Positions 1-8,541 are shown, counted from the first letter of the stretch. The stretch: DNA of 24,160 nt from Caulobacter segnis (GCF_003243465.1 NZ_QFQZ01000076.1:1-24160); one strand, 5' to 3'. Notes: a model not told the origin generated them from the letters alone. Program-made: numbers and translations.

Positions 1-743
1 CAGCCATCCGATTCGGTTTCGGCGCGGGCGTCGACCGCATTCTCCAGGATCCCGACCTGCCGGACGTCCCCATCGCCCGGATGCGCGACGAGGGCCTGAC
101 CCAGGGCATGGTCGAGTTCGTGCTGGCCCGGACGCTGCACTATCACCGGCTGATGCCGGCCTACGAAGAGCAGCAGCGCCAAAGGGTGTGGCGGCCATTG
201 ATCGCGCCGCTGGCCCGTGATCGAACGGTCGGCGTGCTGGGGCTTGGGCAACTGGGCGCGGCCTGCGCCACGAACCTCGCCGCCAACGGCTTCAAGGTGC
301 GCGGCTGGAGCCGGACACCCAAGGACCTGCCGGGCGTCGAAGCGTTCGACGGCCCGCTAGAGACGTTCCTCGCGCCGTGCGAGGTGGTCGTCTGCCTGTT
401 GCCCCTGACGCCGGCGACGCGCGGGATCCTCAACGCCGGAACCCTGTCGCATCTGTCGGGGGCGAGTCTGATCAGTGTAGGCCGGGGCGCTCACCTGGTC
501 GAGGCGGACCTCATCCCCGCGCTGGACGCCGGACATCTGGCCCACGCCACCCTGGACGTCTTCGCCATCGAGCCTCTCCCCGCCGCCCATCCGTTCTGGA
601 GCGACCCGCGCATCACGGTGACGCCGCACGCCTCGGCGCTGACGCCGCCGCAGACGGCGGGTCCGACGATCGTCGCCAATATTCGCCGCCACCTGGCCGG
701 GCAGGATCTTCAGGATCTCGTCGACCGCGCGGCGGGTTACTGA
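1..743 (+). CDS. ghrA: Glyoxylate/hydroxypyruvate reductase A-like D-2-hydroxyacid dehydrogenase (5' end missing)
   Basis: The reading frame is open from base 3, so the gene begins upstream of the window and only the C-terminal part (about 247 residues) is present. It has the NAD(P)-binding fold of the D-2-hydroxyacid dehydrogenases. A GLGQLG dinucleotide-binding loop is followed by a WSRTPK stretch, whose Arg favours NADPH. The family catalytic triad is visible in order: Arg in VGRGAHLVEADL, Glu in FAIEPLP and His in TPHASA. The N-terminal part (GAGVDRIL, then VEFVLARTLHYHR) matches the GhrA subgroup better than GhrB or PGDH. GhrA enzymes reduce glyoxylate and hydroxypyruvate in the cytoplasm; the substrate here is inferred from family only. 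It ends in TGA three bases before the stop of the convergent neighbouring gene, with no terminator between them. Confidence 0.85.
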   Translation, partial: AIRFGFGAGVDRILQDPDLPDVPIARMRDEGLTQGMVEFVLARTLHYHRLMPAYEEQQRQRVWRPLIAPLARDRTVGVLGLGQLGAACATNLAANGFKVRGWSRTPKDLPGVEAFDGPLETFLAPCEVVVCLLPLTPATRGILNAGTLSHLSGASLISVGRGAHLVEADLIPALDAGHLAHATLDVFAIEPLPAAHPFWSDPRITVTPHASALTPPQTAGPTIVANIRRHLAGQDLQDLVDRAAGY

Positions 744-746
744 GGC

Positions 747-1205
747 TCAGACCAGGGCGGCGCCAGCCAAACGGAAGAGCAGGCCGACCTGGCCGTTGTC
801 CTGCACCTGGAACCTGCCGCGCAGGCGGACCTGCTCGCTTTTCTGCTGGAGGACTGGCTGCTCGGCCAAGACCTCGACCAGCTCGTTAGGCTGGTTCTCC
901 GGGCAGCAGTCGATCGCATATCGGGTGAGAAGGAACTGCCGGGCGTGGCGTTCCATGCTCAGGGGCGTGATGAAGCCGGAGATCTCGATCTCGCGGCCGT
1001 CCAGTCGTCGGACCTCGGTCGGGTACTGGGCCTGGTAGGCGTAGTCCGGCGGCGACTGGCTCAAGGTCGTGGCCGCCAGGACCGCCCACATCGGATCGCG
1101 CGAGATGTCCTGCTCGTCGCCGCCCGGATGGGCCCTGGCCCGCGACAGCGGCGCGAGGGCCGCGAGGGCCACCGCGCCCGTCAACAGTCGGCGACGAAGG
1201 ATCAT
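747..1205 (-). CDS. Small exported protein with a CC motif, DUF3299-like
   Basis: 152 residues. The N-terminus (RRRLLTG, then a hydrophobic run ending near SRARA/HP) looks like a signal peptide, possibly Tat-type, so the mature protein should be periplasmic. The body contains LDGREIEISGFITPL, then FLLTRYAIDCCPENQPNE. This resembles small beta-barrel domains of the DUF3299 or TIGR03943 kind, where a paired-Cys or Cys/His site is suspected of binding metal. The family assignment is tentative and no function is established. ATG at 1205 is supported by GGAG seven bases upstream. It lies 15 bases after the ABC ATPase stop on the same strand, so it is probably the last gene of the amino acid importer operon, an unusual partner for such a transporter. 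Confidence 0.7.
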   Translation of the reverse strand: MILRRRLLTGAVALAALAPLSRARAHPGGDEQDISRDPMWAVLAATTLSQSPPDYAYQAQYPTEVRRLDGREIEISGFITPLSMERHARQFLLTRYAIDCCPENQPNELVEVLAEQPVLQQKSEQVRLRGRFQVQDNGQVGLLFRLAGAALV

Positions 1206-1220
1206 GGCCGGTCTCCGGGG

Positions 1221-1946
1221 CTAGAGAGGGTTCAGAACGCGGTCCAGGAACTCGCGGGTCCGCTCGACCTTCGGAGCGGTCAGGACCTCGCGGGCCGGAC
1301 CGCTCTCGACGATGCGGCCGCCGTCCATGAACAGCACGCGGTCGGCCACTTCGCGGGCGAAGCCGATCTCGTGGGTGACGATGACCATGGTCATGCCCTC
1401 GTCGGCGAGGGCGCGCATCACCTTCAGCACCTCGCCGACCCGCTCGGGGTCGAGGGCCGAGGTCGGCTCGTCGAACAGGATCGCCTGCGGCTTCATGGCC
1501 AGGGCCCGCGCGATGCCGACGCGCTGCTGCTGGCCGCCGGAGAGCTTGGCGGGGAAGGCGTCGCACTTGTCGCCCAGGCCGACCCGCTCGAGGAGCGTCC
1601 GCGCCTCGCTCAGCGCCTCGGCGGCGGGCCGTCCCAGGGCGTGGATGGGCCCTTCGGCGACATTCTCCTGCGCTGTCCGGTGCGGGAAGAGGTTGAACCT
1701 CTGGAAGACCATGGCGACCTTGGCGCGGATGGACGGCAGCGACTTGTCGGTCAGCGGCGCGCCGTCGACCAGGATCTCGCCGCCGTCGTGCCGTTCCAGG
1801 CCGTTGATGCAGCGCAGGATGGTCGACTTGCCCGATCCAGAGGGGCCGATCAGGCAGACGACCTCGCCGCGCTGGATCTCGAAGCTGATGTCCTTGAGCA
1901 CCTGGGTGTCGCCGAAGGACTTGCTGACGTTCTTTAGGCTGATCAT
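1221..1946 (-). CDS. Polar amino acid ABC transporter, ATP-binding protein (GlnQ/HisP type)
   Basis: 241 residues, the usual length for this family. All nucleotide-binding motifs are intact: Walker A GPSGSGKST at 34-42, Q-loop Gln82 (VFQRFNLFPH, typical of the amino acid importer subfamily), signature LSGGQQQ at 135-141, Walker B ending Asp159-Glu160 (FDEPTSALDPE) and switch His192. It would form a cytoplasmic dimer that powers the permease encoded immediately upstream. Its ATG overlaps the permease stop by four bases (ATGA), implying translational coupling. Which amino acid is imported cannot be read from the ATPase. Confidence 0.95.
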   Translation of the reverse strand: MISLKNVSKSFGDTQVLKDISFEIQRGEVVCLIGPSGSGKSTILRCINGLERHDGGEILVDGAPLTDKSLPSIRAKVAMVFQRFNLFPHRTAQENVAEGPIHALGRPAAEALSEARTLLERVGLGDKCDAFPAKLSGGQQQRVGIARALAMKPQAILFDEPTSALDPERVGEVLKVMRALADEGMTMVIVTHEIGFAREVADRVLFMDGGRIVESGPAREVLTAPKVERTREFLDRVLNPL

Positions 1947-2605
1947 TTGCGGGCGAACCTGCGTTCGAGGCGGCCGACGAGGTAGGTCAGGGGCAGGCTC
2001 ATGGCCAGGTAGAGCAGGGCGATCAGGGTATAGACCGACATGTTCTTGAACGTGCTGACGGCCAGGAGCTGGCCGGCGCGGGTGAGCTCGGCCACCGTGA
2101 TGGTGGAGGCGATCGAGGAGTCCTTGAGCAGCATCACGGCGGTGTTGCCGAACGGCGGCAGGGTCACGCGGATGGCCAGGGGCATGATCACGCGCAGCAT
2201 GATCTTGCGCTCGCTCATGCCCAGCGACTGGGCGGCCTCGATCAGCATCGGATCGACCGACGAGAAGCCGGCGCGGAAGTTCTCGGCCTGATAGACCGAA
2301 TAGGCCACGCCCAGGCCGATGGCGCCGGCGACGAAGGCGTCCAGTTGAACGCCGAGCTCCGGCAAGACGAAGTAGACATAGAACAGCTGAACGATGATCG
2401 GCACGCCGCGGACGGTGTTGATCACCACCCGGCTGACAGCGCGCAGCGCCGGAACCTTCGAGATCCCCATCAGCGTCCAGACCAGGCCCAGGGCGATACT
2501 GAGGACCAGGGCCGCCAGGGTGACGCCGATCGTCACCATCAGGCCCGACATCAGGATCGGCAGGAACTGGACGGCGTCGGCGAAGAACTGGTTGAGACCG
2601 CCCAT
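1943..2605 (-). CDS. Polar amino acid ABC transporter, permease (His/Glu/Gln/Arg type)
   Basis: 220 residues starting MGGLNQFF. The hydrophobic segments fit about five transmembrane helices. The cytoplasmic EAA loop is clear (EAAQSLGMSERKIMLRVIMP), and VYQAENFRAG and LKDSSIAS are hallmarks of the HisM/GlnP family. A longer in-frame reading upstream exists but is only the antisense-type overlap with the binding-protein gene. The ATG at 2605 shares one base with that gene's stop (TGATG), so the two are translationally coupled. It is probably a homodimeric inner-membrane channel, since only one permease gene is present in the operon. Confidence 0.95.
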   Translation of the reverse strand: MGGLNQFFADAVQFLPILMSGLMVTIGVTLAALVLSIALGLVWTLMGISKVPALRAVSRVVINTVRGVPIIVQLFYVYFVLPELGVQLDAFVAGAIGLGVAYSVYQAENFRAGFSSVDPMLIEAAQSLGMSERKIMLRVIMPLAIRVTLPPFGNTAVMLLKDSSIASTITVAELTRAGQLLAVSTFKNMSVYTLIALLYLAMSLPLTYLVGRLERRFARK

Positions 2606-3375
2606 CACAGCGACCACTTGGCCAGGATGGCGGCGATCTCGGTCGCCTTGATCTGGCCGATCGCTGTGTTCAGCTTGGCCAGCAGCGCCGGGTCGTCCTT
2701 GCGCACCAGCAGGCAGACGTCCTCGCGCGACGGCGGCTGGAAGTCCGCGACCAGGCGCAAGGTCGGTGTCGGCGTCGTGCGCAGGCGGTGGGCCAGGATC
2801 GGCGCGTCGCCATAGCCCGCCGCGATCCGGCCATTGCCGAGGTCCTGCAGGATGTCGCCGAGATTGTCGTAGGTCTTGACGTCCGTCACGCCGGCCTGGG
2901 CCAGCTGCTCGACGAAGCGGGTGCCGACCTGCGCGCCCACGGCGAGGCCCTTGAGGTCGCTCAGTGTGCGGATCGGTCGGGCCTGATCCTGGCGCGTCAC
3001 GACGCCCCCGCCATAGGCGTAGACGGGATCGGTGAAGGCCACGACCTTCTCGCGCTCGGGCGTCCGCAGGATGCCGGCGGCGACGATGTCGATCTTGTGG
3101 GCGGTCAGCGAGGGAACCAGCGCCGCGAAGGTCGTGGTCTGCACGCGGATCGGCACGGCGGCCTTGGCGGCCACGGCGTGGGCGATGTCGATCATCGCGC
3201 CGGTCAACTGGTTGGTCTTGATGTCGAGAAAGCTGAACGGCGCGCCGGTGGCGGTGGAGCCGACGACCAGCGCGCCAGCGCCGGCGCCGGTCCGGCGTCC
3301 GCAAGCGCTCAGCGCCAGTCCCGCGCTCGTCATCGCCAGCAGGTTTCGGCGGGTAGGGTGGCCTTGGATATTCAC
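2605..3375 (-). CDS. Polar amino acid ABC transporter, substrate-binding lipoprotein
   Basis: 256 residues, a family 3 (SBP_bac_3) periplasmic binding protein. The start codon is GTG at 3375, supported by AAGAGG five bases upstream. The signal peptide has a twin-arginine look (TRRNLLAM) and a lipobox LALSAC with Cys25, so the protein is probably a lipoprotein, possibly Tat-exported. The mature region carries the family features GAPFSFLD...GAMIDIAHAVA, VAFTDPVYAYGGG, DLKGLAVGAQVGTR and a C-terminal I..IL.KWSL helix. It is the first gene of the leftward importer operon. Binding proteins of this family take charged or polar amino acids or cystine; the ligand is not assigned here. Confidence 0.92.
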   Translation of the reverse strand: MNIQGHPTRRNLLAMTSAGLALSACGRRTGAGAGALVVGSTATGAPFSFLDIKTNQLTGAMIDIAHAVAAKAAVPIRVQTTTFAALVPSLTAHKIDIVAAGILRTPEREKVVAFTDPVYAYGGGVVTRQDQARPIRTLSDLKGLAVGAQVGTRFVEQLAQAGVTDVKTYDNLGDILQDLGNGRIAAGYGDAPILAHRLRTTPTPTLRLVADFQPPSREDVCLLVRKDDPALLAKLNTAIGQIKATEIAAILAKWSL

Positions 3376-3405
3376 TTAAGCCTCTTGGTGTCGCGCAGTC
3401 GACCA

Positions 3406-3449
3406 GGGCGCTGGACCGGGCCGGGGAGGAGGACTCCGGCCCAGCGCCC
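3406..3449 (-). terminator. GC-rich hairpin downstream of the TonB receptor gene
   Basis: GGGCGCTGG at 3406-3414 pairs perfectly with CCAGCGCCC at 3441-3449, and an inner GCCGG (3420-3424) pairs with CCGGC (3436-3440). It lies just past the stop of the receptor gene and before the importer operon's start. There is no T-run after it on the minus strand, so intrinsic termination is plausible but not certain. A role in the leader of the importer operon cannot be excluded. Confidence 0.45.
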
Positions 3450-3459
3450 CGGCTCTCGC

Positions 3460-5832
3460 CTAGTAGCGGGCGATGGCCTGCAGGCCGATCGTGCGTGGGC
3501 GAAGCGTGGCGCCGGTCCAGAGCGGACCGTTCACATAGGTCGACGACTCGGAGATGTAGTCGACATTGTTCAGCACGTTCTCCCCGTAAATGGAGAGGCT
3601 GACGCGGCCCAGGTCAACGCCGGCCCGCAGGTCCAGCGTGGTGGGTTCGGAGGGCAGGGGCCGTCGTGGGTCGTAGGTCGTCGAAGTCGCCACCTGATAC
3701 AGGAACGGCCCGTCATTGACGCTGCGATAGTTGTATTGCGCTCGTACGAAGCTCTCGCGATCCATGATCCGGAAGCGATACTCGGCGCTCAGATTGACCG
3801 TCCACGGCGTCTGGCCCAGCGTCTGGCCGGCCACCACGATCGGGGCCGTGCCGATCTGGATGGTCTTGTCATAGGTGGCGTCGTTGTAGCCGACCCCAAG
3901 GCCCAGCAGCAGGTTGTCGACGGGGCGGACGTTGAGGTTCAGGTCCATGCCCTTGCTGGTGGCGCTGGCGGTATTGGCCACCAGGCTGAACGCGCAGGTC
4001 AGGCGCAGCTGCTGCTGGATGTTCTTCCACTCGATGTAGTAGGCGCTGGCCTCGAACTGGACCTTGCCGCCGAACAGCCGGTTCTTCGAGCCGATCTCGT
4101 AGCTGTCGGTCGTGTCGGGGTCGTAGGTCGCGGCCTTGCCCAGGCCCAGACGTCCGGCCTCGGCGGAGCAGACGTCCGGCAGGGCCTTGTTGACGCCGCC
4201 CGACCGGTAGCCCCGGGCGTAGGAGGCGTAGTAGAGCGCTTCCGGCGTGGCCTGCCACGACAGGGCGACCTTCGGCGTGAAGGGCTTCTTGGACATTGAG
4301 CCCGAGGCCCGGGAGACGCCGCCGGCGTACGAGACGCCGCGCTCCAGCACGTCGAAGTCCAGGGTGTCCTTCGAATAGCGGCCGCCCAGCGTCAGGGTCA
4401 GGTTGTCGAGGATCTTGTAGTCGAGGTTGGCGAAGACGGCGGTGGTCTTTTCGACCGTCCACTCGTTGCCGTAGTAGCGCGCGATCCCATTGACGAGAGG
4501 GGAGACGCCCGCGGCCTGCGGCGTGCGGCCGTAGCGCACGAGATAGAGCGCGTTGTAGTGCGGCTCGTTGATCGGCAGGTCCGAACGCAGGGCGCTACGC
4601 GAGAAGTACGCCCCGACGCTCCACTTCAGCCGCGCGCCCGGATCGGTGTTGTTGATCCTGAATTCCTGGGTGAACAGGTTCTGGTAGATGTTCGGGTTCT
4701 GCCAGGTGATCGACTGCGGGAAGCCCGGCGTCACCGGATAGAGATAGGCGTTGCCGAACGAGGTGCGGTCGTTGCCGTGGGTGGCGTCGTTGGTCTCCAT
4801 CACGTGGCGCTTGAAGAACGAGCTGACGCTGGTGAAGTCCACGCCGTCGCCATTGGCCACCATCTTCAGCGCCGGAACCGTGAAGTGGTCGCTGCTGGGC
4901 TGCGGGATCGAGGCGTAGCTGATGAACTTGCCGTTGTCGGGATCCGAGACGCCAAGCGGGCACGGGACGATGTTCGGATTGATCACCGAGCCCGTCGTGG
5001 CCGGGCAGCGGGTGGTCAGGGCCGTGCGATCGTTGAACTTGCTGTTCTGGTGATAGACGCTGGGTGTGATCGTCAGCCAATCGGTGGGTTGGATGGTCAG
5101 GGCGGCCCGGATCACGGTCGCGTCGCTGCTGTTGACGTCGTCGTCGCGCATGGAGCCGTTCTGCCAGCTCTGTCGGTCGATCCAGCCGGCGTCCTTGCGA
5201 TGGAAGAAGCTGATCCGCGCGCCGATCTTGTCCTCGACGATCGGGCCGCCGACCGCGACGCCCAGCTCATAGCCTTCACCGCCGTTCTTGACGTGATTGA
5301 CCGCCGCGCGGCCATAGCCGCTGTAGGTGGTCAGGCTGGGCGTGGGGGTGATGAAGCGGATCGCGCCGCCCTGCGAACTGGCGCCGAACAGCGTGCCTTG
5401 CGGGCCGCGCAGCACTTCGACCCGCTCGAGGTCGAAGATGTAGGGCAGGGTGCTGCCGTTGTAGTTCAGCGAGGCGTTGCGCGCCTGGATCGGCGTGTCG
5501 TCGATATAGATCGCCGAGGTGGCCGCGCCGGCCGAAGAGTCGATGCCGCGGATGGTCACGCGGGTCGCGCCGCTGCGGGTGATGTCGACGCCCGGCGTCT
5601 GGTTGATCACGTCGCGGATGTCGCGGACGCCGCGCTTGTCCAGCGCCTCCTGCGAATAGGCCGCGATCGAGATCGGGGTCTTGGACAGGGCGGTGCTTTG
5701 TTTGGTGGCGGTGACGATGATCTCCTCGATCGTCCCGTTATCCTGGGTCTGGGCCATGGCGTGACCGCCGCTGACGACGAAGGCGGCTACGCCGCAAAGC
5801 AGCATTCCCTTTGAATTTCTGTCGCGAAGCAT
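3460..5832 (-). CDS. TonB-dependent outer membrane receptor
   Basis: 790 residues. A signal peptide (about 1-27, ending AMAQ) is followed by a TonB box (IEEIIVTATK) near residues 35-44. A plug domain comes next (ISIAAYSQEALDKRG, VINQTPGVDI, VTIRGID, then the conserved VEVLRGPQGTLFGASSQGGAIRFIT). The rest is a long beta-barrel ending in an aromatic residue (IGLQAIARY). Such receptors use TonB-ExbBD energy to bring scarce ligands across the outer membrane. This sequence fits the large sphingomonad/caulobacter group that often imports plant-derived compounds or peptides, rather than a recognisable siderophore receptor. The ATG at 5832 has AAGGGGGA upstream. The upstream LysR gene and the downstream amino acid importer suggest a shared uptake route, but this is inference. 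Confidence 0.93.
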   Translation of the reverse strand: MLRDRNSKGMLLCGVAAFVVSGGHAMAQTQDNGTIEEIIVTATKQSTALSKTPISIAAYSQEALDKRGVRDIRDVINQTPGVDITRSGATRVTIRGIDSSAGAATSAIYIDDTPIQARNASLNYNGSTLPYIFDLERVEVLRGPQGTLFGASSQGGAIRFITPTPSLTTYSGYGRAAVNHVKNGGEGYELGVAVGGPIVEDKIGARISFFHRKDAGWIDRQSWQNGSMRDDDVNSSDATVIRAALTIQPTDWLTITPSVYHQNSKFNDRTALTTRCPATTGSVINPNIVPCPLGVSDPDNGKFISYASIPQPSSDHFTVPALKMVANGDGVDFTSVSSFFKRHVMETNDATHGNDRTSFGNAYLYPVTPGFPQSITWQNPNIYQNLFTQEFRINNTDPGARLKWSVGAYFSRSALRSDLPINEPHYNALYLVRYGRTPQAAGVSPLVNGIARYYGNEWTVEKTTAVFANLDYKILDNLTLTLGGRYSKDTLDFDVLERGVSYAGGVSRASGSMSKKPFTPKVALSWQATPEALYYASYARGYRSGGVNKALPDVCSAEAGRLGLGKAATYDPDTTDSYEIGSKNRLFGGKVQFEASAYYIEWKNIQQQLRLTCAFSLVANTASATSKGMDLNLNVRPVDNLLLGLGVGYNDATYDKTIQIGTAPIVVAGQTLGQTPWTVNLSAEYRFRIMDRESFVRAQYNYRSVNDGPFLYQVATSTTYDPRRPLPSEPTTLDLRAGVDLGRVSLSIYGENVLNNVDYISESSTYVNGPLWTGATLRPRTIGLQAIARY

Positions 5833-6055
5833 CGCTATCCCCCTTGTCTTGCGCCGACCGTCATTCCCCTGGCGGGTGCTTGAGTGGTTGCGGCCATTAG
5901 CCGGAACAGACGTTTCGGCTCGCCTCTCAGTGCTCGTGAGAGTTCCAGCAAGATCGCTTGGCGTAAGGTGAGAAACGCGGTTGCAGTGGTGTCAAATCGA
6001 CACCACTGTTCGCTCGGGCCGATGGTCGCCAGACGCGCTCGGTCGCGCCTGAATG
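5833..6055 (-). promoter_or_regulatory. Intergenic region upstream of the TonB receptor
   Basis: This 223-base gap separates the LysR stop from the receptor start, and both genes read leftward. It holds a small perfect dyad, CTCTCA (5924-5929) with TGAGAG (5937-5942), and the strong palindrome at 5984-6008 described separately. No convincing -35/-10 pair was recognised by eye. It should contain the receptor promoter. Confidence 0.5.
5984..6008 (-). promoter_or_regulatory. Perfect palindrome, twin of the one after mmsA
   Basis: CAGTGGTGTC (5984-5993) is the exact inverse of GACACCACTG (5999-6008), with a five-base centre. Read on the minus strand, the core is GTGGTGTCGA-TTTG-ACACCAC. The palindrome at 8542-8574 has the same core with AAGA in the centre. 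It lies 48 bases past the LysR stop and about 150 bases before the receptor start. It could be a terminator for the regulator gene, but no T-run follows on that strand. The alternative is an operator site. Confidence 0.6.
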
Positions 6056-6946
6056 TCAGAGATCCTTTTGCCGCGCGGCTATGATCTCGCTCAAAAAGTC
6101 CATCACGGCCCGAACGCGCGGAATCCGGGCCTGATCGGCGTGGACGCAAAGCCAGTAGCTGCGCCTCAGATCGAGGGCGTCCGGAAGCACCCTGACCAGA
6201 CGGGGATCTTCCGATGCCGCGAATTTGTGCAGCACGCCGAACCCGAGGCCCGAGGCGACCGCCGCTTGCTGGGCGGCGATGGAGTTGGAGCGGAACATCG
6301 TCGGCGCGCCGTCCGCCACCTGGTCCAGGTAGCGAAGCTCGGGCACGTCGATCATCTCGTCGATGTACCATACCAGCGGGCGCCCAGGCAGGTCGGCGAG
6401 GCTGCGGAGCGGGCCATGGGCCTCCAGATAGGCCCGCGAGGCGTAGAGCCCCAGGGTGTAGTCGGCCAGCCGCCGAGCCACCAGCCGCCCGTGGGTCGGC
6501 CGGCTCAGGCTGATGGCGATGTCGGCCTCGCGGCGCGACAGGTTCACCGAGCGGGACTCCGGCACCAGCTCCAGCTGCAACCCGGGATACTTGTCGTGAA
6601 AGGCCTTGGCGGCGGGCGCGACCAGCCCGGCGCCGAAGGCCTCCGGCGTGGCCAGGCGGACGACGCCGGAGAGGGGCTGGCCCTCCACGCCCAGCCGCGC
6701 GGCCGCCGCGATGGTCTCGGCCTCGATGCGCTCGGCGTGCTCGACCAGGGCCATGCCCTGTCCCGTGAGGGTGACGCCGCGCGACGAACGGTCGATGAGG
6801 CGCGCGCCGATCGCCGCTTCCAACGCGGCCAGCCGCCGGGCGACGGTGGTTTGGTCGACCTCCAGCCGTCGCGCCGCCGCCATCAGGCCGCCTCCCCGCG
6901 CGACTGCCAGGAAGAAGCGCAGGTCGTTCCAGTTCAGTGTTTGCAT
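6056..6946 (-). CDS. LysR-family transcriptional regulator
   Basis: 296 residues from the ATG at 6946 (MQTLNWNDLRFFLAVARG). A longer in-frame start at 7015 would add 23 residues with no family match and would run across the divergent promoter, so 6946 is preferred. The winged helix-turn-helix occupies about residues 3-62 (GGLMAAARRLEVDQTTVARRL, then LEAAIGARLIDR). An effector-binding domain follows (VRLATPEAFGAGLVAP, DIAISLSRP, VASGLGFGVLHKFAA). This resembles the LysR subgroup often found divergent from the genes it controls. It is transcribed away from mmsA, with 86 bases between start codons, so mmsA is the obvious candidate target. Confidence 0.92.
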   Translation of the reverse strand: MQTLNWNDLRFFLAVARGGGLMAAARRLEVDQTTVARRLAALEAAIGARLIDRSSRGVTLTGQGMALVEHAERIEAETIAAAARLGVEGQPLSGVVRLATPEAFGAGLVAPAAKAFHDKYPGLQLELVPESRSVNLSRREADIAISLSRPTHGRLVARRLADYTLGLYASRAYLEAHGPLRSLADLPGRPLVWYIDEMIDVPELRYLDQVADGAPTMFRSNSIAAQQAAVASGLGFGVLHKFAASEDPRLVRVLPDALDLRRSYWLCVHADQARIPRVRAVMDFLSEIIAARQKDL

Positions 6947-7032
6947 TTTTGCAGCACGATATGCGAAATCGTTATCTATCGCTGCAGATCTACATGGCGC
7001 TAACGGGAGCTGCAAACTCCTGGGAGCCTTTC
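6947..7032. promoter_or_regulatory. Divergent lysR-mmsA promoter region with dyad ACGAT-N7-ATCGT
   Basis: The region holds a dyad, ACGAT (6956-6960) with ATCGT (6968-6972), nested in a wider imperfect repeat running from GCAGC (6951) to GCTGC (6985). LysR proteins usually bind dyads in exactly this position between their own gene and a divergent target. GGGAG at 7022-7026 is the ribosome binding site for mmsA. No promoter hexamers were assigned. Confidence 0.5.
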
Positions 7033-8532
7033 ATGCGCAGCATTCCCCATTTCATCGGCGGCCAGGCCGTCGAGGGTCGGTCGGGCCGGTTCGGAGACGT
7101 CTTCGATCCGAACACCGGCAAGGTTCAGACGCGCGTGGCGCTGGCTTCCGCCCCGGAGCTGGACGCCGCCATCCAGAACGCCAAGGCGGCCCAGCCGGCC
7201 TGGGCGGCGACCAATCCGCAGCGCCGCGCGCGGGTGATGTTCGAGTTCAAGCGCCTGCTGGAAGTCCATATGGACGAGCTCGCCGAGCTCCTGTCGTCGG
7301 AGCATGGCAAGGTCATCGCCGACTCCAGGGGCGACATCCAACGCGGCCTGGAAGTCATCGAGTTCGCTTGCGGGATTCCGCACCTGCTGAAGGGCGAATA
7401 CACCCAGGGCGCCGGTCCCGGCATCGACGTCTATTCGATGCGCCAGGCGCTGGGCGTGGTCGCGGGGATCACACCGTTCAACTTTCCAGCCATGATCCCG
7501 ATGTGGATGATGGGGCCGGCCATCGCCTGCGGCAACGCCTTCATCCTCAAGCCCTCCGAGCGTGATCCCTCCGTGCCGGTCCGCCTGGCCGAGCTGATGA
7601 TGGAGGCCGGTCTCCCCGCGGGGATCCTCAACGTCGTGCATGGCGACAAGGATTGCGTGGAGGCCATCCTCGACCATCCGGACATCAAGGCGGTCAGCTT
7701 CGTCGGCAGTTCGGACATCGCCCAGTCGGTGTTCCAGCGCGCCGGCGCGGCCGGCAAGCGCGTCCAGGCCATGGGCGGGGCCAAGAACCATGGCGTCGTC
7801 CTGCCCGACGCCGATCTCGACCAGGCTACGGCCGACATCATCGGCGCGGCCTACGGCTCGGCGGGCGAGCGCTGCATGGCCCTGCCGGTGGTCGTTCCGG
7901 TCGGCGAGAAGACCGCCGAGGCCCTGCGCGAGAAGCTGGTGGCCGCCATCGGCGCCTTGCGCGTCGGCGTCAGCACCGACAAGGACGCCCACTACGGGCC
8001 GGTGGTCAGCGCCGCTCACAAGGCGCGGATCGAAAGCTACATCCAGATGGGCGTCGAGGAAGGCGCCGAGCTGGTGGTCGACGGCCGCGGCTTCAGCCTG
8101 CAAGGCCATGAGGACGGCTTCTTCGTCGGCCCCACGCTGTTCGACCGCGTCCAGCCGACTAGCCGCTCGTACCAGGACGAGATCTTCGGCCCGGTGCTGC
8201 AGATGGTCCGCGCCGAGAGCCTGGCCGAGGGTGTTTCGCTGGCGTCCCGTCACCAGTATGGCAACGGCGTGGCCATCTTCACGCGCAATGGCGACGCCGC
8301 GCGCGAGTTCGCCGACCAGGTCGAGGTCGGCATGGTCGGGATCAATGTGCCGATCCCGGTGCCGGTCGCGTATCACAGCTTCGGCGGGTGGAAGCGGTCG
8401 GGTTTCGGCGACCTGAACCAGTACGGCATGGACGGCGTGAGGTTCTACACGCGGACCAAGACCGTGACCCAGCGCTGGCCCAAGGGTGGCGCGGTCCTGG
8501 ACCAGAGCTTCGTCATCCCGACCATGCGGTGA
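7033..8532 (+). CDS. mmsA: CoA-acylating methylmalonate-semialdehyde dehydrogenase
   Basis: 499 residues, the standard MMSDH length, from the ATG at 7033 (MRSIPHFIGG), with GGGAG upstream. An upstream in-frame extension to 6937 lacks family similarity. Family features are clear: GITPFNFPAMIPMWM, FVGSSDIAQ, the MMSDH-specific GGAKNHGVVLPDA, catalytic Cys281 in GERCMAL, EIFGPVLQMVRA and the C-terminal GGWKRSGFGDLNQYG. The enzyme converts methylmalonate or malonate semialdehyde to propionyl-CoA or acetyl-CoA with NAD and CoA, in valine, thymine, beta-alanine or inositol breakdown. None of those pathways' other genes are adjacent, so which one it serves is open; iolA is a possible alternative name. 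A hairpin follows ten bases after the stop. Confidence 0.95.
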   Translation: MRSIPHFIGGQAVEGRSGRFGDVFDPNTGKVQTRVALASAPELDAAIQNAKAAQPAWAATNPQRRARVMFEFKRLLEVHMDELAELLSSEHGKVIADSRGDIQRGLEVIEFACGIPHLLKGEYTQGAGPGIDVYSMRQALGVVAGITPFNFPAMIPMWMMGPAIACGNAFILKPSERDPSVPVRLAELMMEAGLPAGILNVVHGDKDCVEAILDHPDIKAVSFVGSSDIAQSVFQRAGAAGKRVQAMGGAKNHGVVLPDADLDQATADIIGAAYGSAGERCMALPVVVPVGEKTAEALREKLVAAIGALRVGVSTDKDAHYGPVVSAAHKARIESYIQMGVEEGAELVVDGRGFSLQGHEDGFFVGPTLFDRVQPTSRSYQDEIFGPVLQMVRAESLAEGVSLASRHQYGNGVAIFTRNGDAAREFADQVEVGMVGINVPIPVPVAYHSFGGWKRSGFGDLNQYGMDGVRFYTRTKTVTQRWPKGGAVLDQSFVIPTMR

Positions 8533-8541
8533 CGCCGCAAG

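Noticed and set aside
1943..3304. 453-residue leftward reading that extends the permease upstream
   Set aside because: The first 233 residues are Arg-rich and out of frame over the binding-protein gene. The permease family begins at the ATG at 2605.
3381..3405. Third copy of the GTGGTGTCGA palindrome before the importer operon
   Set aside because: Only TTGGTGTCG is present, without the inverse arm, so it is no more than a half-site that may be chance.
2788..4299. 503-residue rightward reading across the binding protein and TonB receptor genes
   Set aside because: It spans two well-supported genes on the opposite strand and has an artefact-like composition rich in Gly, Asp, Val and Arg.
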